Assembly (NCBI RefSeq): GCF_011682235.2 | Contig: NZ_CP076718.1 | Location: 1,192,693 to 1,256,692, forward strand | Reading direction: 5' to 3' | DNA: 64,000 bases | Origin: Rhodocaloribacter litoris | GTDB lineage: Bacteria > Bacteroidota > Rhodothermia > Rhodothermales > ISCAR-4553 | In this document: positions 8,525 to 17,174 of the stretch, piece by piece | How positions within the stretch are numbered: the stretch's first letter is position 1 | Layout: the number at the start of each line of letters is the position of its first letter | The notes under the pieces: generated by a model | What the model was told of the DNA's origin: nothing | The model's database searches: none | What the model saw: the letters and a program-made list of their open reading frames with translations, nothing else | Position numbers and translations under genes: made by a program

Positions 8525-10318
8525 CTATTCGAACCGGAGACGCGGCCAGAGGCGGAGCAGCGCAAAGAGGGCCACGCCGGCCGTGAGGGCGAAGAAGGTC
8601 CCCAGGCCGAGGCGACCGTAGAGGAAGAACCCGGTGGCAAAGAGGACGCTGTAGATGCCGAGGGCGCCGCAGGCGGCTGCGGCCAGGCCGTGGGGCAGGT
8701 CGGACGCCGCCGCGGGCACGGGCCGGCCGTCCTGCCGGGCCGCCTCCAGCACCGGCCGCCAGCCCGGTCCACCCGGCCGGATGCGGCGGTAGAAGTCGCG
8801 CAAGACCGCCGGGTCGGTGGCCGGGGTCAGATAGGCCACGGCCACCCAGGCGGCCGTCGTCACCGCCACGATGACCAGCAGCCGCTCCCAGTCCGCCAGG
8901 CTACCGCCCGGCCAGTCCAGCCGCCCGGCCACCTGAAAGTACACCGCCACGACGAACGAGACGACCATCGCCGTCAGTTCCGAGGCCGCGTTGATCCGCC
9001 ACCAGAACCACCGGAGAATGAACAACAGCCCGGTGCCCGCGCCGATCTGCACGACGATGTTGAAGACCTGCAGGGCGTTTTCGAGGAAGAGGGCCAGCGT
9101 GCAGGCCACCCCCATCAGCACCACCGTCGCCAGGCGCCCGACCCACACCTGCTGCCGCTCCGTGGCCTGCGGGTTGATGAACCGGTAGTACACGTCGTTG
9201 ACGACGATCGAGGAGCCCCAGTTGACCTGCGTGGACATCGTCGACATGTAGGCGGCCGCCAGCGACGTGACCACGAGCCCCAGCAGCCCGGAAGGCAGGA
9301 AAGACAGCATGGCCGGGTAGCCCAGGTCGTTCCGGATCACCTGGTCAGAGAGGCTCGGAAAGCGCTCGGCCATCATGGAGAGCTCGGGAAAGACCACCAG
9401 CGACGCCAGCGCCACCAGGATCCACGGCCAGGGCCGGAGCGCATAGTGCAGCGCGTTGAACAGCAGCGTGGCCCCGACGGCATGGCGCTCGTTCCGGGCC
9501 GAGAGCATCCGCTGCACCACGTAGCCGCCGCCCCCCGGCTCCGACCCCGGATAGTACGCCGCCCACCACTGCACCGCCAGCGGGATGACGAACACCGGCA
9601 GCATCTCCTGCCACGTCATCGTCTCGAACGAGGGCCAGAAAGCCAGCGCCCCGCGCACGTTCTCGTGCGCCAGCAGGTTGCCCAGCCCCCCCACCTCCGG
9701 CATGTTCAGCACATAGATCGCCGCCCCGATGGAGCCGGCCATAGCCAGCGCGAACTGCACCAGGTCCGTCAGCACCACGCCCCGCAGCCCGCCCAGGGCG
9801 CTGTAGATCATCGTGACCGTGGCCGCCACCACCACCGTCTCGACGGGCGTCCACCCCATCATCACCCCCCCGATCTTGATGGCCGCCAGCGTCACCGAGG
9901 CCATGATGAGGATGTTGAAAACGATCCCCAGATAGACCGCCCGGAAGCCCCGCAGAAACGCCGCCAGCCGGCCCGAATACCGGATCTCGTAGAACTCCAC
10001 GTCGGTCAGCACCTCGGACCGGCGCCAGAGCTTGGCATAAAGAAAAACCGTGAGCATCCCCGTCAGCAGGAACGCCCACCACGTCCAGTTCCCGAAGATG
10101 CCATGGGTGCGGACGAGGTCGGTGACCAGGTTCGGGGTATCGGTCGAAAACGTCGTGGCGACCATCGAGACACCGAGCAGCCACCACGGCATGTCGCGCC
10201 CGGCCAGGAAAAAGCTGCTGAAGTTGCGGCCCGAGCGGCCGGAGACGGCCAGACCGATGCCCAGGGAGAGCGCGAAAAAGGCGGCCATGATGACCCAGTC
10301 AATCGTGCCGAGTTGCAT
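8525..10318 (-). CDS. Sodium/solute symporter (SSS family)
   Basis: The 597-residue membrane protein has about 13-14 hydrophobic segments and SSS-family signatures: the opening helix with ALSLGIGLAVS, FFLAGRDMPWWLLGVSMVATTFSTDTP, and the later STQVNWGSSIVVNDVYYRF. It would import a solute with Na+. The ATG at 10318 fits the family; an in-frame start 24 bp further out is possible. It is transcribed away from nagB across a region holding two LacI-type operators, and converges on the LacI gene. By context the substrate is probably GlcNAc, glucosamine or a chitooligosaccharide, but the sequence does not prove this. Confidence 0.88.
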   Translation of the reverse strand: MQLGTIDWVIMAAFFALSLGIGLAVSGRSGRNFSSFFLAGRDMPWWLLGVSMVATTFSTDTPNLVTDLVRTHGIFGNWTWWAFLLTGMLTVFLYAKLWRRSEVLTDVEFYEIRYSGRLAAFLRGFRAVYLGIVFNILIMASVTLAAIKIGGVMMGWTPVETVVVAATVTMIYSALGGLRGVVLTDLVQFALAMAGSIGAAIYVLNMPEVGGLGNLLAHENVRGALAFWPSFETMTWQEMLPVFVIPLAVQWWAAYYPGSEPGGGGYVVQRMLSARNERHAVGATLLFNALHYALRPWPWILVALASLVVFPELSMMAERFPSLSDQVIRNDLGYPAMLSFLPSGLLGLVVTSLAAAYMSTMSTQVNWGSSIVVNDVYYRFINPQATERQQVWVGRLATVVLMGVACTLALFLENALQVFNIVVQIGAGTGLLFILRWFWWRINAASELTAMVVSFVVAVYFQVAGRLDWPGGSLADWERLLVIVAVTTAAWVAVAYLTPATDPAVLRDFYRRIRPGGPGWRPVLEAARQDGRPVPAAASDLPHGLAAAACGALGIYSVLFATGFFLYGRLGLGTFFALTAGVALFALLRLWPRLRFE

Positions 10319-10415
10319 AGAACGGGCCTGGTTGCGTTGCACGAAACGGAAAACGGCACAGCCGGCGAGGGCAAGGCGTGCGGGAAAATAGGAAAGGCCG
10401 GGACGCCTTGCCCGT

Positions 10416-10451
10416 ATGGAATCGGTTCCATATCGACGTGGAAGCGATTCC
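10416..10451. promoter_or_regulatory. Two LacI-type operators between symporter and nagB
   Basis: ATGGAATCGGTTCCAT (10416-10431) and GGAAGCGATTCC (10440-10451) share the pattern GGAANCGNTTCC, the central-CG palindrome expected of LacI/GalR proteins. Their centres are 22 bp apart, about two helical turns, so two dimers could bind on one face. They lie just upstream of the -35 box of the nagB promoter and within the divergent symporter control region. Confidence 0.7.
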
Positions 10452-10467
10452 TAATTCCCGCGCGATG

Positions 10468-10497
10468 TTGTTTCGCGCCGGACGACACCCCTATCAT
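10468..10497 (+). promoter_or_regulatory. Putative promoter of the nagB operon
   Basis: TTGTTT (10468-10473) and TATCAT (10492-10497) are spaced by 18 bp. Transcription would start near 10504, leaving a leader of about 180 nt before the nagB ATG. The two LacI-type operators end 17 bp upstream of the -35 box. Confidence 0.45.
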
Positions 10498-10683
10498 ATA
10501 TCCACGCAAACTGTGTCCTGCCCGGCGGAGACGCGGCGAGGCCGGAGACGGCCCACCCGCCTCCGGTGCTCCCACCCCGCCTCTCCCGCCAGGACGATAC
10601 GCCGGGCCCCGCCCCGGCCGAAACAGGCAGGCCCGGCGTACCGTTTTTTTTCCTTGCGACCTACCGCTTACCCCTCGACGATC

Positions 10684-12711
10684 ATGGTTTCGACTGCTGC
10701 CTCCCTGCCCGTCTCCACACACGACGACGCCGCGCTCGAACTGCCCGACGGCAGCCACCGCGAACGCGTCCCCGTGCTCATCTTCGAACACCCCGCCCAG
10801 ATGGCCCGCCAGGTGGCCCGCCGCATCGCCAACCTGATCGAGGAGCGGCAGGCCGTCGGCAAAAACGTCGTGCTCGGCCTGCCCACCGGCTCCACCCCCA
10901 TCGGCGTCTACGAAGAACTCGTCCGCATGCACCGCGAGCAGGGCCTCGACTTCTCGAACGTCATCACGTTCAACCTCGACGAGTACTATCCCATGAAACC
11001 GGACAGCCTTCAGAGCTACCACCGGTTCATGCACGAGCACTTCTTCGACCACGTCAACATCCCGAAGGAAAACATCCACATCCCCCGGGGCGACCTGCCC
11101 CGCGAGGAGGTCGAGGCCTACTGCCTGCAGTACGAGCACGCCATCACCAAGGCCGGCGGGCTGGACCTGGTGCTGCTGGGCATCGGCCGCAGCGGCCACA
11201 TCGGCTTCAACGAGCCCGGCTCCGGGCCGGAGACGCGCACCCGCCTGGTCGTGCTCGACGAGATCACGCGCAAGGACGCCGCCAGCGACTTCTTCGGGGA
11301 GGAGAACGTGCCGCGGGAGGCCATCACGATGGGCGTTGGAACCATTCTGGACGCCCGGGAGATCATCCTGATGGCCACCGGGGAGCACAAAGCCTCCATC
11401 GTGCGCCGGGCCGTGGAGGAGGAGCCCAACCGCCGCGTGACGGCCTCCTTCCTGCAACGCCATCGCGACGCCACCTTCTACGTGGACCGGGCTGCCGCGG
11501 GTGAGCTGACCCGCATCAAGACCCCCTGGCTCGTCCGCGAGGTGACGTGGACGCCCGAACTGGCCAAACGGGCCGTCATCTGGCTCTCGGAGAAACTGGG
11601 GAAGGCCATCCTGCACCTCGAGGCCGCCGACTTCTACCGGAACCACCTCCAGGGCCTCGTCCATGCCTACGGCAACGTGGACGACCTCTGCCGGCAGGTC
11701 TTCGAGGACCTGCGCCGGCGCATCCGCTACCCGGAGAGCCTGCCCCGCAAGGAACGCATCATCGTTTTCAGCCCCCACCCGGACGACGACGTCATCTCCA
11801 TGGGCGGCATGCTCGACAAGCTCGTCCGCAACGAGAACGAGGTCACCGTCGCCTACATGACCAACGGCTCGGTGGCCGTCTTCGACGCCGACGTGCGCCG
11901 CATGCTGCGCTTCGTGGAGATGAGCCTGCCCGCCCTCGGCTTCAACGACGAAGCCGGCCGCGAGGCCTTCCGCAAGACGAAGGAGCGCTACCTCCGCTTC
12001 CTCAAAAACAAAAAGCCGGGCGAGGTGGACCTCGAACCCATCCAGCAACTCAAAGCCTACATCCGCTACGCCGAGGCCGTCGCGGCCATCGAGGTGATGG
12101 GCCTGGACGAGCGCCATGCCCGCTTCCTCGACATGCCCTTCTACAAGACGGGCACCGTGCGCAAGGCCCCCATCGGCGAGGCGGACGTGCAGGTGGTGCT
12201 CGAACTGCTCCGCGAAATTCGCCCCAGCCACGTCTTCGTCGCCGGCGACCTCTCGGATCCCCACGGCACCCACCGCATGTGCTACCGCGCCATCCAGCTC
12301 GCGCTCGAACGCTACAACCAGCCGGCGGACCTCCCGGACGGTGAGGCGAAGGACGCCCCGCAAAACGGCACCGCGAGCAAGGGAAAGAAAAAAGAAAAGG
12401 CCGGTCCCTCCAGGCCGGCGGCGGAACGCCCGCTCGTGTGGCTCTACCGCGGCGCCTGGCAGGAGTGGGAGATTGACAAGACGGACATCTTCATCCCGCT
12501 CTCGAAGGCCGATCTCGACCGCAAGATCGAGGCCATCTTCAAGCACGAAAGCCAGAAGGACCGCGCCATGTTTCCCGGTGCCTACGACGAACGCGAGTTC
12601 TGGGAACGCGCCAAGGACCGCAACCGGGAGACGGCCGCCGCCCTGAACCGGCTCGGCCTGCCCGAATTCTACGCCGCCGAGGCCTTCGTCACCACCTACG
12701 AGATGCCATAG
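10684..12711 (+). CDS. nagB: Glucosamine-6-phosphate deaminase fused to PIG-L/LmbE deacetylase
   Basis: The 675-residue protein joins two enzymes. Residues about 30-290 are NagB, which converts glucosamine 6-phosphate to fructose 6-phosphate and ammonia: FNLDEYYPM (Asp99) and GRSGHIGFNEPGS. Residues about 355-660 are a PIG-L/LmbE zinc-deacetylase domain with HPDDD at 365-369 and a later DPHGTHR. A Lys/Ala-rich linker interrupts the second domain near residues 555-580. Fusions of this kind are known in Bacteroidota. No nagA is seen in this locus, so the LmbE part might deacetylate GlcNAc derivatives; that is inference. The ATG at 10684 precedes the conserved domain closely. Confidence 0.93.
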   Translation: MVSTAASLPVSTHDDAALELPDGSHRERVPVLIFEHPAQMARQVARRIANLIEERQAVGKNVVLGLPTGSTPIGVYEELVRMHREQGLDFSNVITFNLDEYYPMKPDSLQSYHRFMHEHFFDHVNIPKENIHIPRGDLPREEVEAYCLQYEHAITKAGGLDLVLLGIGRSGHIGFNEPGSGPETRTRLVVLDEITRKDAASDFFGEENVPREAITMGVGTILDAREIILMATGEHKASIVRRAVEEEPNRRVTASFLQRHRDATFYVDRAAAGELTRIKTPWLVREVTWTPELAKRAVIWLSEKLGKAILHLEAADFYRNHLQGLVHAYGNVDDLCRQVFEDLRRRIRYPESLPRKERIIVFSPHPDDDVISMGGMLDKLVRNENEVTVAYMTNGSVAVFDADVRRMLRFVEMSLPALGFNDEAGREAFRKTKERYLRFLKNKKPGEVDLEPIQQLKAYIRYAEAVAAIEVMGLDERHARFLDMPFYKTGTVRKAPIGEADVQVVLELLREIRPSHVFVAGDLSDPHGTHRMCYRAIQLALERYNQPADLPDGEAKDAPQNGTASKGKKKEKAGPSRPAAERPLVWLYRGAWQEWEIDKTDIFIPLSKADLDRKIEAIFKHESQKDRAMFPGAYDEREFWERAKDRNRETAAALNRLGLPEFYAAEAFVTTYEMP

Positions 12712-12753
12712 CCTCCACCCGTCCACGCCATACCGCTTTCCGAACACAGCCAC

Positions 12754-13722
12754 ATGTCTTCTCCCGTTCCTGCCCGCCTGCTCGCCGGTATCGACATCGG
12801 AGGAACCAACATCCGCTATGCACTCGCCGCCCCGGACCGGCCACAGGCGCTGCTGGTGTGGCACAGCGTGGAAACCCCGCCGGGACTCACCCCCGAGCAG
12901 TTCGTGGCCTTCATCGAGGCCGAGGTGGGCCGGGGGCTCAAGGCGCTGAACGCCTCACCCGAAACACTGGCGGGAATCGGCTGTGTGGCGCCGGGGATCA
13001 CGGACGTCGAAAAAGGGGTCGTCCGCCAGGCCACCAACCTCGGCTGGGAAAACGTGCCGCTGGTGCAGTTGCTGGAGAACCGGCTCGGCGTGCCGGCCGT
13101 CATCGAAAACGACGTCAACGCGGCGGCCATGGCGGAATACACCTACGGGGCCGGCCGGGAAGCCGGGTCGCTCGTCTACCTGACCGTGAGCACCGGCGTG
13201 GCGGCCGGCATCGTGCTCGACGGCCGGCTGTGGCGGGGAGGCGGGTACGCCGCGGGTGAGATCGGCCTTTTCCTGCCCGAACCGGCCCACATCGGCAAGG
13301 ACTGGCGACCCAACGGTTGCCTTGAACTGACGGCCGGCGGGGTGGGACTGGCACGCGCCTGGGCCGCCCGGCACGGCGGCAACGGCACCCCCGGCGAGGC
13401 CGTCGAAGTGTTCAACCGGGCCCGGGAAGGCCACCCGGAGGCGGTGACGCTCGTCCGCCGGGCCGCCGACTACCTGGCCCAGGCCATCGTCGCCATCGGG
13501 GCCCTCCTCAACCCGGACATCCTGGTGCTCGGCGGCAGCATCGCCCGAAACGAGGAATGGATCGCCGGGCGCATCCGCGAGGTGGTCGACGCCACCCTCC
13601 CCTTCCCGCTTCCCATCGCCCACTCGGAACTCGAAGGCGACGCCCCCCTGATCGGCGCCCTCCTCCTCGCCGCCCGCCACGTTGCCGCAGCCACCCCGGA
13701 CACCGCCGGAATCGACCCCTGA
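12754..13722 (+). CDS. ROK-family sugar kinase
   Basis: The 322-residue product has the ROK ATP-binding start GIDIGGTNIRYALA, the substrate/catalytic segment IENDVNAAAMAEY with the catalytic aspartate, and STGVAAGIV. It would phosphorylate a hexose such as GlcNAc or glucosamine using ATP. The usual CxCGxxGCxE zinc motif is reduced to NGCLE: only one cysteine remains. It lies 42 bp after nagB and 26 bp before the CBM9 gene, so it is likely in the same transcript and would feed NagB. Confidence 0.88.
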   Translation: MSSPVPARLLAGIDIGGTNIRYALAAPDRPQALLVWHSVETPPGLTPEQFVAFIEAEVGRGLKALNASPETLAGIGCVAPGITDVEKGVVRQATNLGWENVPLVQLLENRLGVPAVIENDVNAAAMAEYTYGAGREAGSLVYLTVSTGVAAGIVLDGRLWRGGGYAAGEIGLFLPEPAHIGKDWRPNGCLELTAGGVGLARAWAARHGGNGTPGEAVEVFNRAREGHPEAVTLVRRAADYLAQAIVAIGALLNPDILVLGGSIARNEEWIAGRIREVVDATLPFPLPIAHSELEGDAPLIGALLLAARHVAAATPDTAGIDP

Positions 13723-13748
13723 AACACCCCGCCAGGCAAACCATCACC

Positions 13749-14846
13749 ATGCGCCCACCCGAACCCTGCGGCCCACCGGGGACCACCGCCCTCCTCATCC
13801 TCCTGCTCCTGCTCCCCATCCCCGCAGCCGCCCAGCCCGTCCCCCGCCACTACGTCGCCTACCGCACCGCCGCCCCCCTCACCCTCGACGGCCACCTCGA
13901 CGAACCCGCCTGGCAGGCCGCCCCGTGGACCGACGCCTTCACCGACATCGAGGGGGAACGCCGCCCACCGCCCCGCTTCCGCACGCGGGCCAAAATGCTC
14001 TGGGACGATGCCTACTTCTACGTGGCCGCCACCCTGGAAGAGCCGCACCTGTGGGCCACCCTCACCGAACGCGACGCCGTCATCTTCCACGACAACGACT
14101 TCGAGGTCTTCATCGACCCCGACGGCGACACGCACCTGTACTATGAGGTCGAGCTGAACGCGCTGGGCACCGTCTGGGACCTGCTGCTCGTGCGCCCCTA
14201 CCGCGACGGCGGCCCGCCCATCGACGCCTGGGACGTGCGCGGCCTCGGCCTCGGCCTGCACCTCGACGGCACCCTCAACGACCCGTCCGACACCGACCGG
14301 GGCTGGACCGTGGAGCTGGCCCTCCCGTGGGAGGCCCTCCGCGAGGCCGCCCCTGGCGACCGGCCCCCGCAGCCGGGCGAGACGTGGCGCGTCAACTTCT
14401 CCCGCGTGCAGTGGCACACCGACGTGGTCGACGGGCAGTATGTCAAACGCACCGACCCGGCCACGGGACGGCCGCTCCCGGAGGACAACTGGGTGTGGAG
14501 CCCGCAGGGCGTCATCGACATGCACCGGCCCGAGCGCTGGGGCTTCGTGCTGTTCTCTGACCGCGTCGCCGGCACGGGCACCACGCCGTTCGTCCCCGAC
14601 CCCAACGAGCGGGTCAAGGACGCCCTGCGGCACCTGCACGAGGCCCAGCGCGCGCACTTCCGCACGCACGGGCGCTATGCCGACGACCTGGCCGCCCTCG
14701 GCGCGGACACCCTGCGCGTCGAAGGCGTCACCTTCACCCCCACCCTGTACGTCACCCCGACCCTGTACGAGATCACCGCCCCCGGCTTCGACGGCGCCAC
14801 CGTCCACATCCGCCACGACGGGCGGGTGTGGGTGGAAAAGCCCTGA
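13749..14846 (+). CDS. Secreted CBM9-like carbohydrate-binding protein
   Basis: The 365-residue product starts with a signal peptide (TALLILLLLLPIPAAAQP). A CBM9/DOMON-type domain follows (LDGHLDEPAWQAAPWTDAF, DNDFEVFIDPDG, WTVELALPWEAL) over residues about 40-250. The C-terminal region has a helix (DALRHLHEAQRAHF) and an LRVEGVTFTP segment. Such proteins bind sugars outside the cell; no catalytic centre is evident. The ATG at 13749 gives the signal peptide. It lies between the kinase and the hydrolase genes, consistent with a role in binding chitin-derived sugars. Confidence 0.75.
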   Translation: MRPPEPCGPPGTTALLILLLLLPIPAAAQPVPRHYVAYRTAAPLTLDGHLDEPAWQAAPWTDAFTDIEGERRPPPRFRTRAKMLWDDAYFYVAATLEEPHLWATLTERDAVIFHDNDFEVFIDPDGDTHLYYEVELNALGTVWDLLLVRPYRDGGPPIDAWDVRGLGLGLHLDGTLNDPSDTDRGWTVELALPWEALREAAPGDRPPQPGETWRVNFSRVQWHTDVVDGQYVKRTDPATGRPLPEDNWVWSPQGVIDMHRPERWGFVLFSDRVAGTGTTPFVPDPNERVKDALRHLHEAQRAHFRTHGRYADDLAALGADTLRVEGVTFTPTLYVTPTLYEITAPGFDGATVHIRHDGRVWVEKP

Positions 14847-14929
14847 CCGTTCCCCGCCCCGGCACACCCATCGTGCCTGACGCCCCGGGCCCCATCTTCA
14901 ATTTGCAATCTGCAACCCGAAACCCTCTC

Positions 14930-16003
14930 ATGAACCGCAAGGACTTCCTCCGCCTGATGGCCGCCGGCGCGATGAGCCTGGCGGCGGGCCGCGTGCCCGC
15001 GCCGGGACCGCGCCCTCGCGCCGAGCGCAAGCACTTCGCCTGGCTCCGCGGCGACTTCTCGACGATGGAGCCGTGGAAGCCGAAGTTCGCCCGGTGGAAG
15101 GCGGCCGGCATCGACGCCCTCCTCCCCAACGTGAGCGAGCCCGACGTGCTGGCCCGCGTGGCCGAGGCCGCCGCCGCCGAGGGGCTGGAGACGCACGCCT
15201 GGATCGTGACGATGATGCGGGGCGGCATGGAGGAGGCGCACCCCGAGTGGTACGCCGTCAACCGGCTGGGGCAGTCCACCGCCACCGATCCGCCGTACGT
15301 CCCCTACTACAAGTTCCTCTGCCCGAACCGGGAGCCCGTGCGCGCCCACCTGGCCGACCACTACGGCCGCATGGGCGAGGTGCCCGGCGTCGCCAGCCTC
15401 CACCTCGACTACATCCGCTTCCCCGACGTCATCCTCCCCGTGGCACTCTGGGACACATACGGGCTGGTGCAGGACAAAGAGTATCCGGCCTTCGACTACT
15501 GCTACTGCGACGTCTGCCGGGCGAAGTTCAAGGCGCAGACGGGCCTCGACCCGCTCGACCTCGACGACCCGCCGTCGAACGAGGCCTGGGTCCGCTTCCG
15601 GTACGACAGCATCACCGAGGTCGTCACGATGCTGGCGGACGTGGCGCACGCGAAAGACCGGGCCCTCTCGGCGGCCGTCTTCCCCACCCCGGCCATTGCC
15701 CGGCGGCTGGTGCGGCAGGACTGGCCTCGCTGGCCGCTCGACGCCGTCCACCCGATGATCTACCACAGCTTCTACAACGAGCCGGTGTCGTGGATCGAGC
15801 AGGCCACCCGCGAGGGTGTCGCGGCGCTGGGCGGCCGCATCCCGCTCTATGCCGGCCTCTACGTGCCGGAGCTCTCCCCCGCCGAGCTGGCCGAGGCGGC
15901 CCGCGGGGCGCTGGCCGGCGGCGCCGACGGCATCACCCTGTTCGAAGCGCAACACCCCACCGAAGCCCACTGGCAGCAACTGGCCCCCGTCCTCGCGTCA
16001 TGA
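14930..16003 (+). CDS. Exported GHL10-like putative glycoside hydrolase
   Basis: The 357-residue product begins NRKDFLRLMAAGAMSLAAG, a Tat-like or Sec signal. The rest is a TIM-barrel-like domain of the GHL10/DUF4015 type, with LHLDYIRFPD, DYCYCDVCRAKF and DAVHPMIYHSFYN. The aspartate in LHLDYIRFP is the likely active-site residue by family analogy. Its stop overlaps the next start (ATGA at 16000-16003). Context suggests action on an amino-sugar polymer, but substrate is not shown. Confidence 0.7.
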   Translation: MNRKDFLRLMAAGAMSLAAGRVPAPGPRPRAERKHFAWLRGDFSTMEPWKPKFARWKAAGIDALLPNVSEPDVLARVAEAAAAEGLETHAWIVTMMRGGMEEAHPEWYAVNRLGQSTATDPPYVPYYKFLCPNREPVRAHLADHYGRMGEVPGVASLHLDYIRFPDVILPVALWDTYGLVQDKEYPAFDYCYCDVCRAKFKAQTGLDPLDLDDPPSNEAWVRFRYDSITEVVTMLADVAHAKDRALSAAVFPTPAIARRLVRQDWPRWPLDAVHPMIYHSFYNEPVSWIEQATREGVAALGGRIPLYAGLYVPELSPAELAEAARGALAGGADGITLFEAQHPTEAHWQQLAPVLAS

Positions 16004-17169
16004 CCTCGCCCACCGCCACCGCACCGGCCACCCCCGTGGCCTCGCCCGACGCCGCCCCCCTCCTCGCCCGCCGCTACGACGCCCTCGACGTCTTCCGCGG
16101 GCTGACCATCGCCGGGATGATCCTGGTCAACACCCCCGGCAGCTGGGCGCACGTCTACGCGCCGCTGCGCCATGCCGCCTGGCACGGCGCCACGCCCACC
16201 GATCTCATCTTCCCCTTCTTCCTGTTCATCGTCGGGGTGGCGATGTGGTTCTCGTTCTCGAAGTTCGAGCATCGCCCCTCGCCGGCCGTGCTGAAGAAGA
16301 TCGCGCGGCGGGTGGTGCTCATCTTCGCCGTGGGGCTGCTGATCCTCAACGCCCACCCCTACGTGCGCGACTACGGCACCCTCCGCATCATGGGGGTCCT
16401 CCAGCGCATCGCCCTGGCCTACGGACTGGCGTCGCTCCTCTGCCTCTACCTCCGCCCGAAGGCGCTGCTGGCCACCTCGGCGGGCCTGCTGCTCGGCTAC
16501 TGGGCCCTGCTGTGGGCCGGCGGCGGCCCCGACCCCTACGCCCTCGAAACCAACCTGGCCCGGCAGATCGACCTGTTCATCTTCGGGGCGGACCACCTGT
16601 ACCAGGGCTTCGGCGTGCCCTTCGACCCGGAAGGGCTGCTCGCCACGATCCCGGCCGCGGTGACGGTGGTCCTGGGCTACCTGGCCGGCCGCACGCTCCG
16701 CGCCACGGCCCCCCTCGAAAAGGCGCTCCTCCACCTGTTCCTGGCCGGGACGGCCCTCCTGCTGGCGGGGGTCGTGTGGAACCCGCTCTTTCCCATCAAC
16801 AAGCCGCTGTGGACCAGCTCGTACGTGCTCTACACCGGCGGCATCGCCATGATCGGCCTGGCATGGGCGGTCTGGCTGATCGACGTGAAGGGGTGGCGCC
16901 GGTGGGCCGAGCCGTTCCGGTGGATGGGGCTCAACCCGCTGTTCCTCTACGTCCTCTCGGGCCTCTGGGTGCTGGCACTCATCCGCTGGGTGCGCCTGCC
17001 CGCCGGCGACGGCACGACGATGAACGGCTATGCCTGGCTCTACCAGAAGGTGTTCGCCCCCCTGGCCGGCCCGCTGAACGGCTCCCTCCTGTTCGCCCTC
17101 GCGCACGTGGCCGTCTTCATGCTCCTGGGCTGGCTCCTCTACCGGCGGCGGCTCTTCATCAAGCTGTGA
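16000..17169 (+). CDS. HGSNAT-like membrane acyltransferase (DUF5009 type)
   Basis: The 389-residue integral membrane protein has about 10 hydrophobic helices. The first cytosol-to-membrane segment carries ALDVFRGLTIAGMILVNTPG and LIFPFFLFIVGVAMWFSFSK, hallmarks of the family that includes lysosomal heparan-alpha-glucosaminide N-acetyltransferase. The family moves acetyl groups across a membrane to glucosamine ends. Translational coupling to the hydrolase (4-bp overlap) and the following chitinase suggest acetylation of an amino sugar or oligosaccharide. Activity is inferred. Confidence 0.78.
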   Translation: MTSPTATAPATPVASPDAAPLLARRYDALDVFRGLTIAGMILVNTPGSWAHVYAPLRHAAWHGATPTDLIFPFFLFIVGVAMWFSFSKFEHRPSPAVLKKIARRVVLIFAVGLLILNAHPYVRDYGTLRIMGVLQRIALAYGLASLLCLYLRPKALLATSAGLLLGYWALLWAGGGPDPYALETNLARQIDLFIFGADHLYQGFGVPFDPEGLLATIPAAVTVVLGYLAGRTLRATAPLEKALLHLFLAGTALLLAGVVWNPLFPINKPLWTSSYVLYTGGIAMIGLAWAVWLIDVKGWRRWAEPFRWMGLNPLFLYVLSGLWVLALIRWVRLPAGDGTTMNGYAWLYQKVFAPLAGPLNGSLLFALAHVAVFMLLGWLLYRRRLFIKL

Positions 17170-17174
17170 CGCCG

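Noticed and set aside
10063-12864. A 933-residue open frame antisense to nagB
   Set aside because: It mirrors the codon structure of the GC-rich nagB gene, has no recognisable domain and spans the end of the symporter control region. Many other long antisense frames in the window have the same cause.
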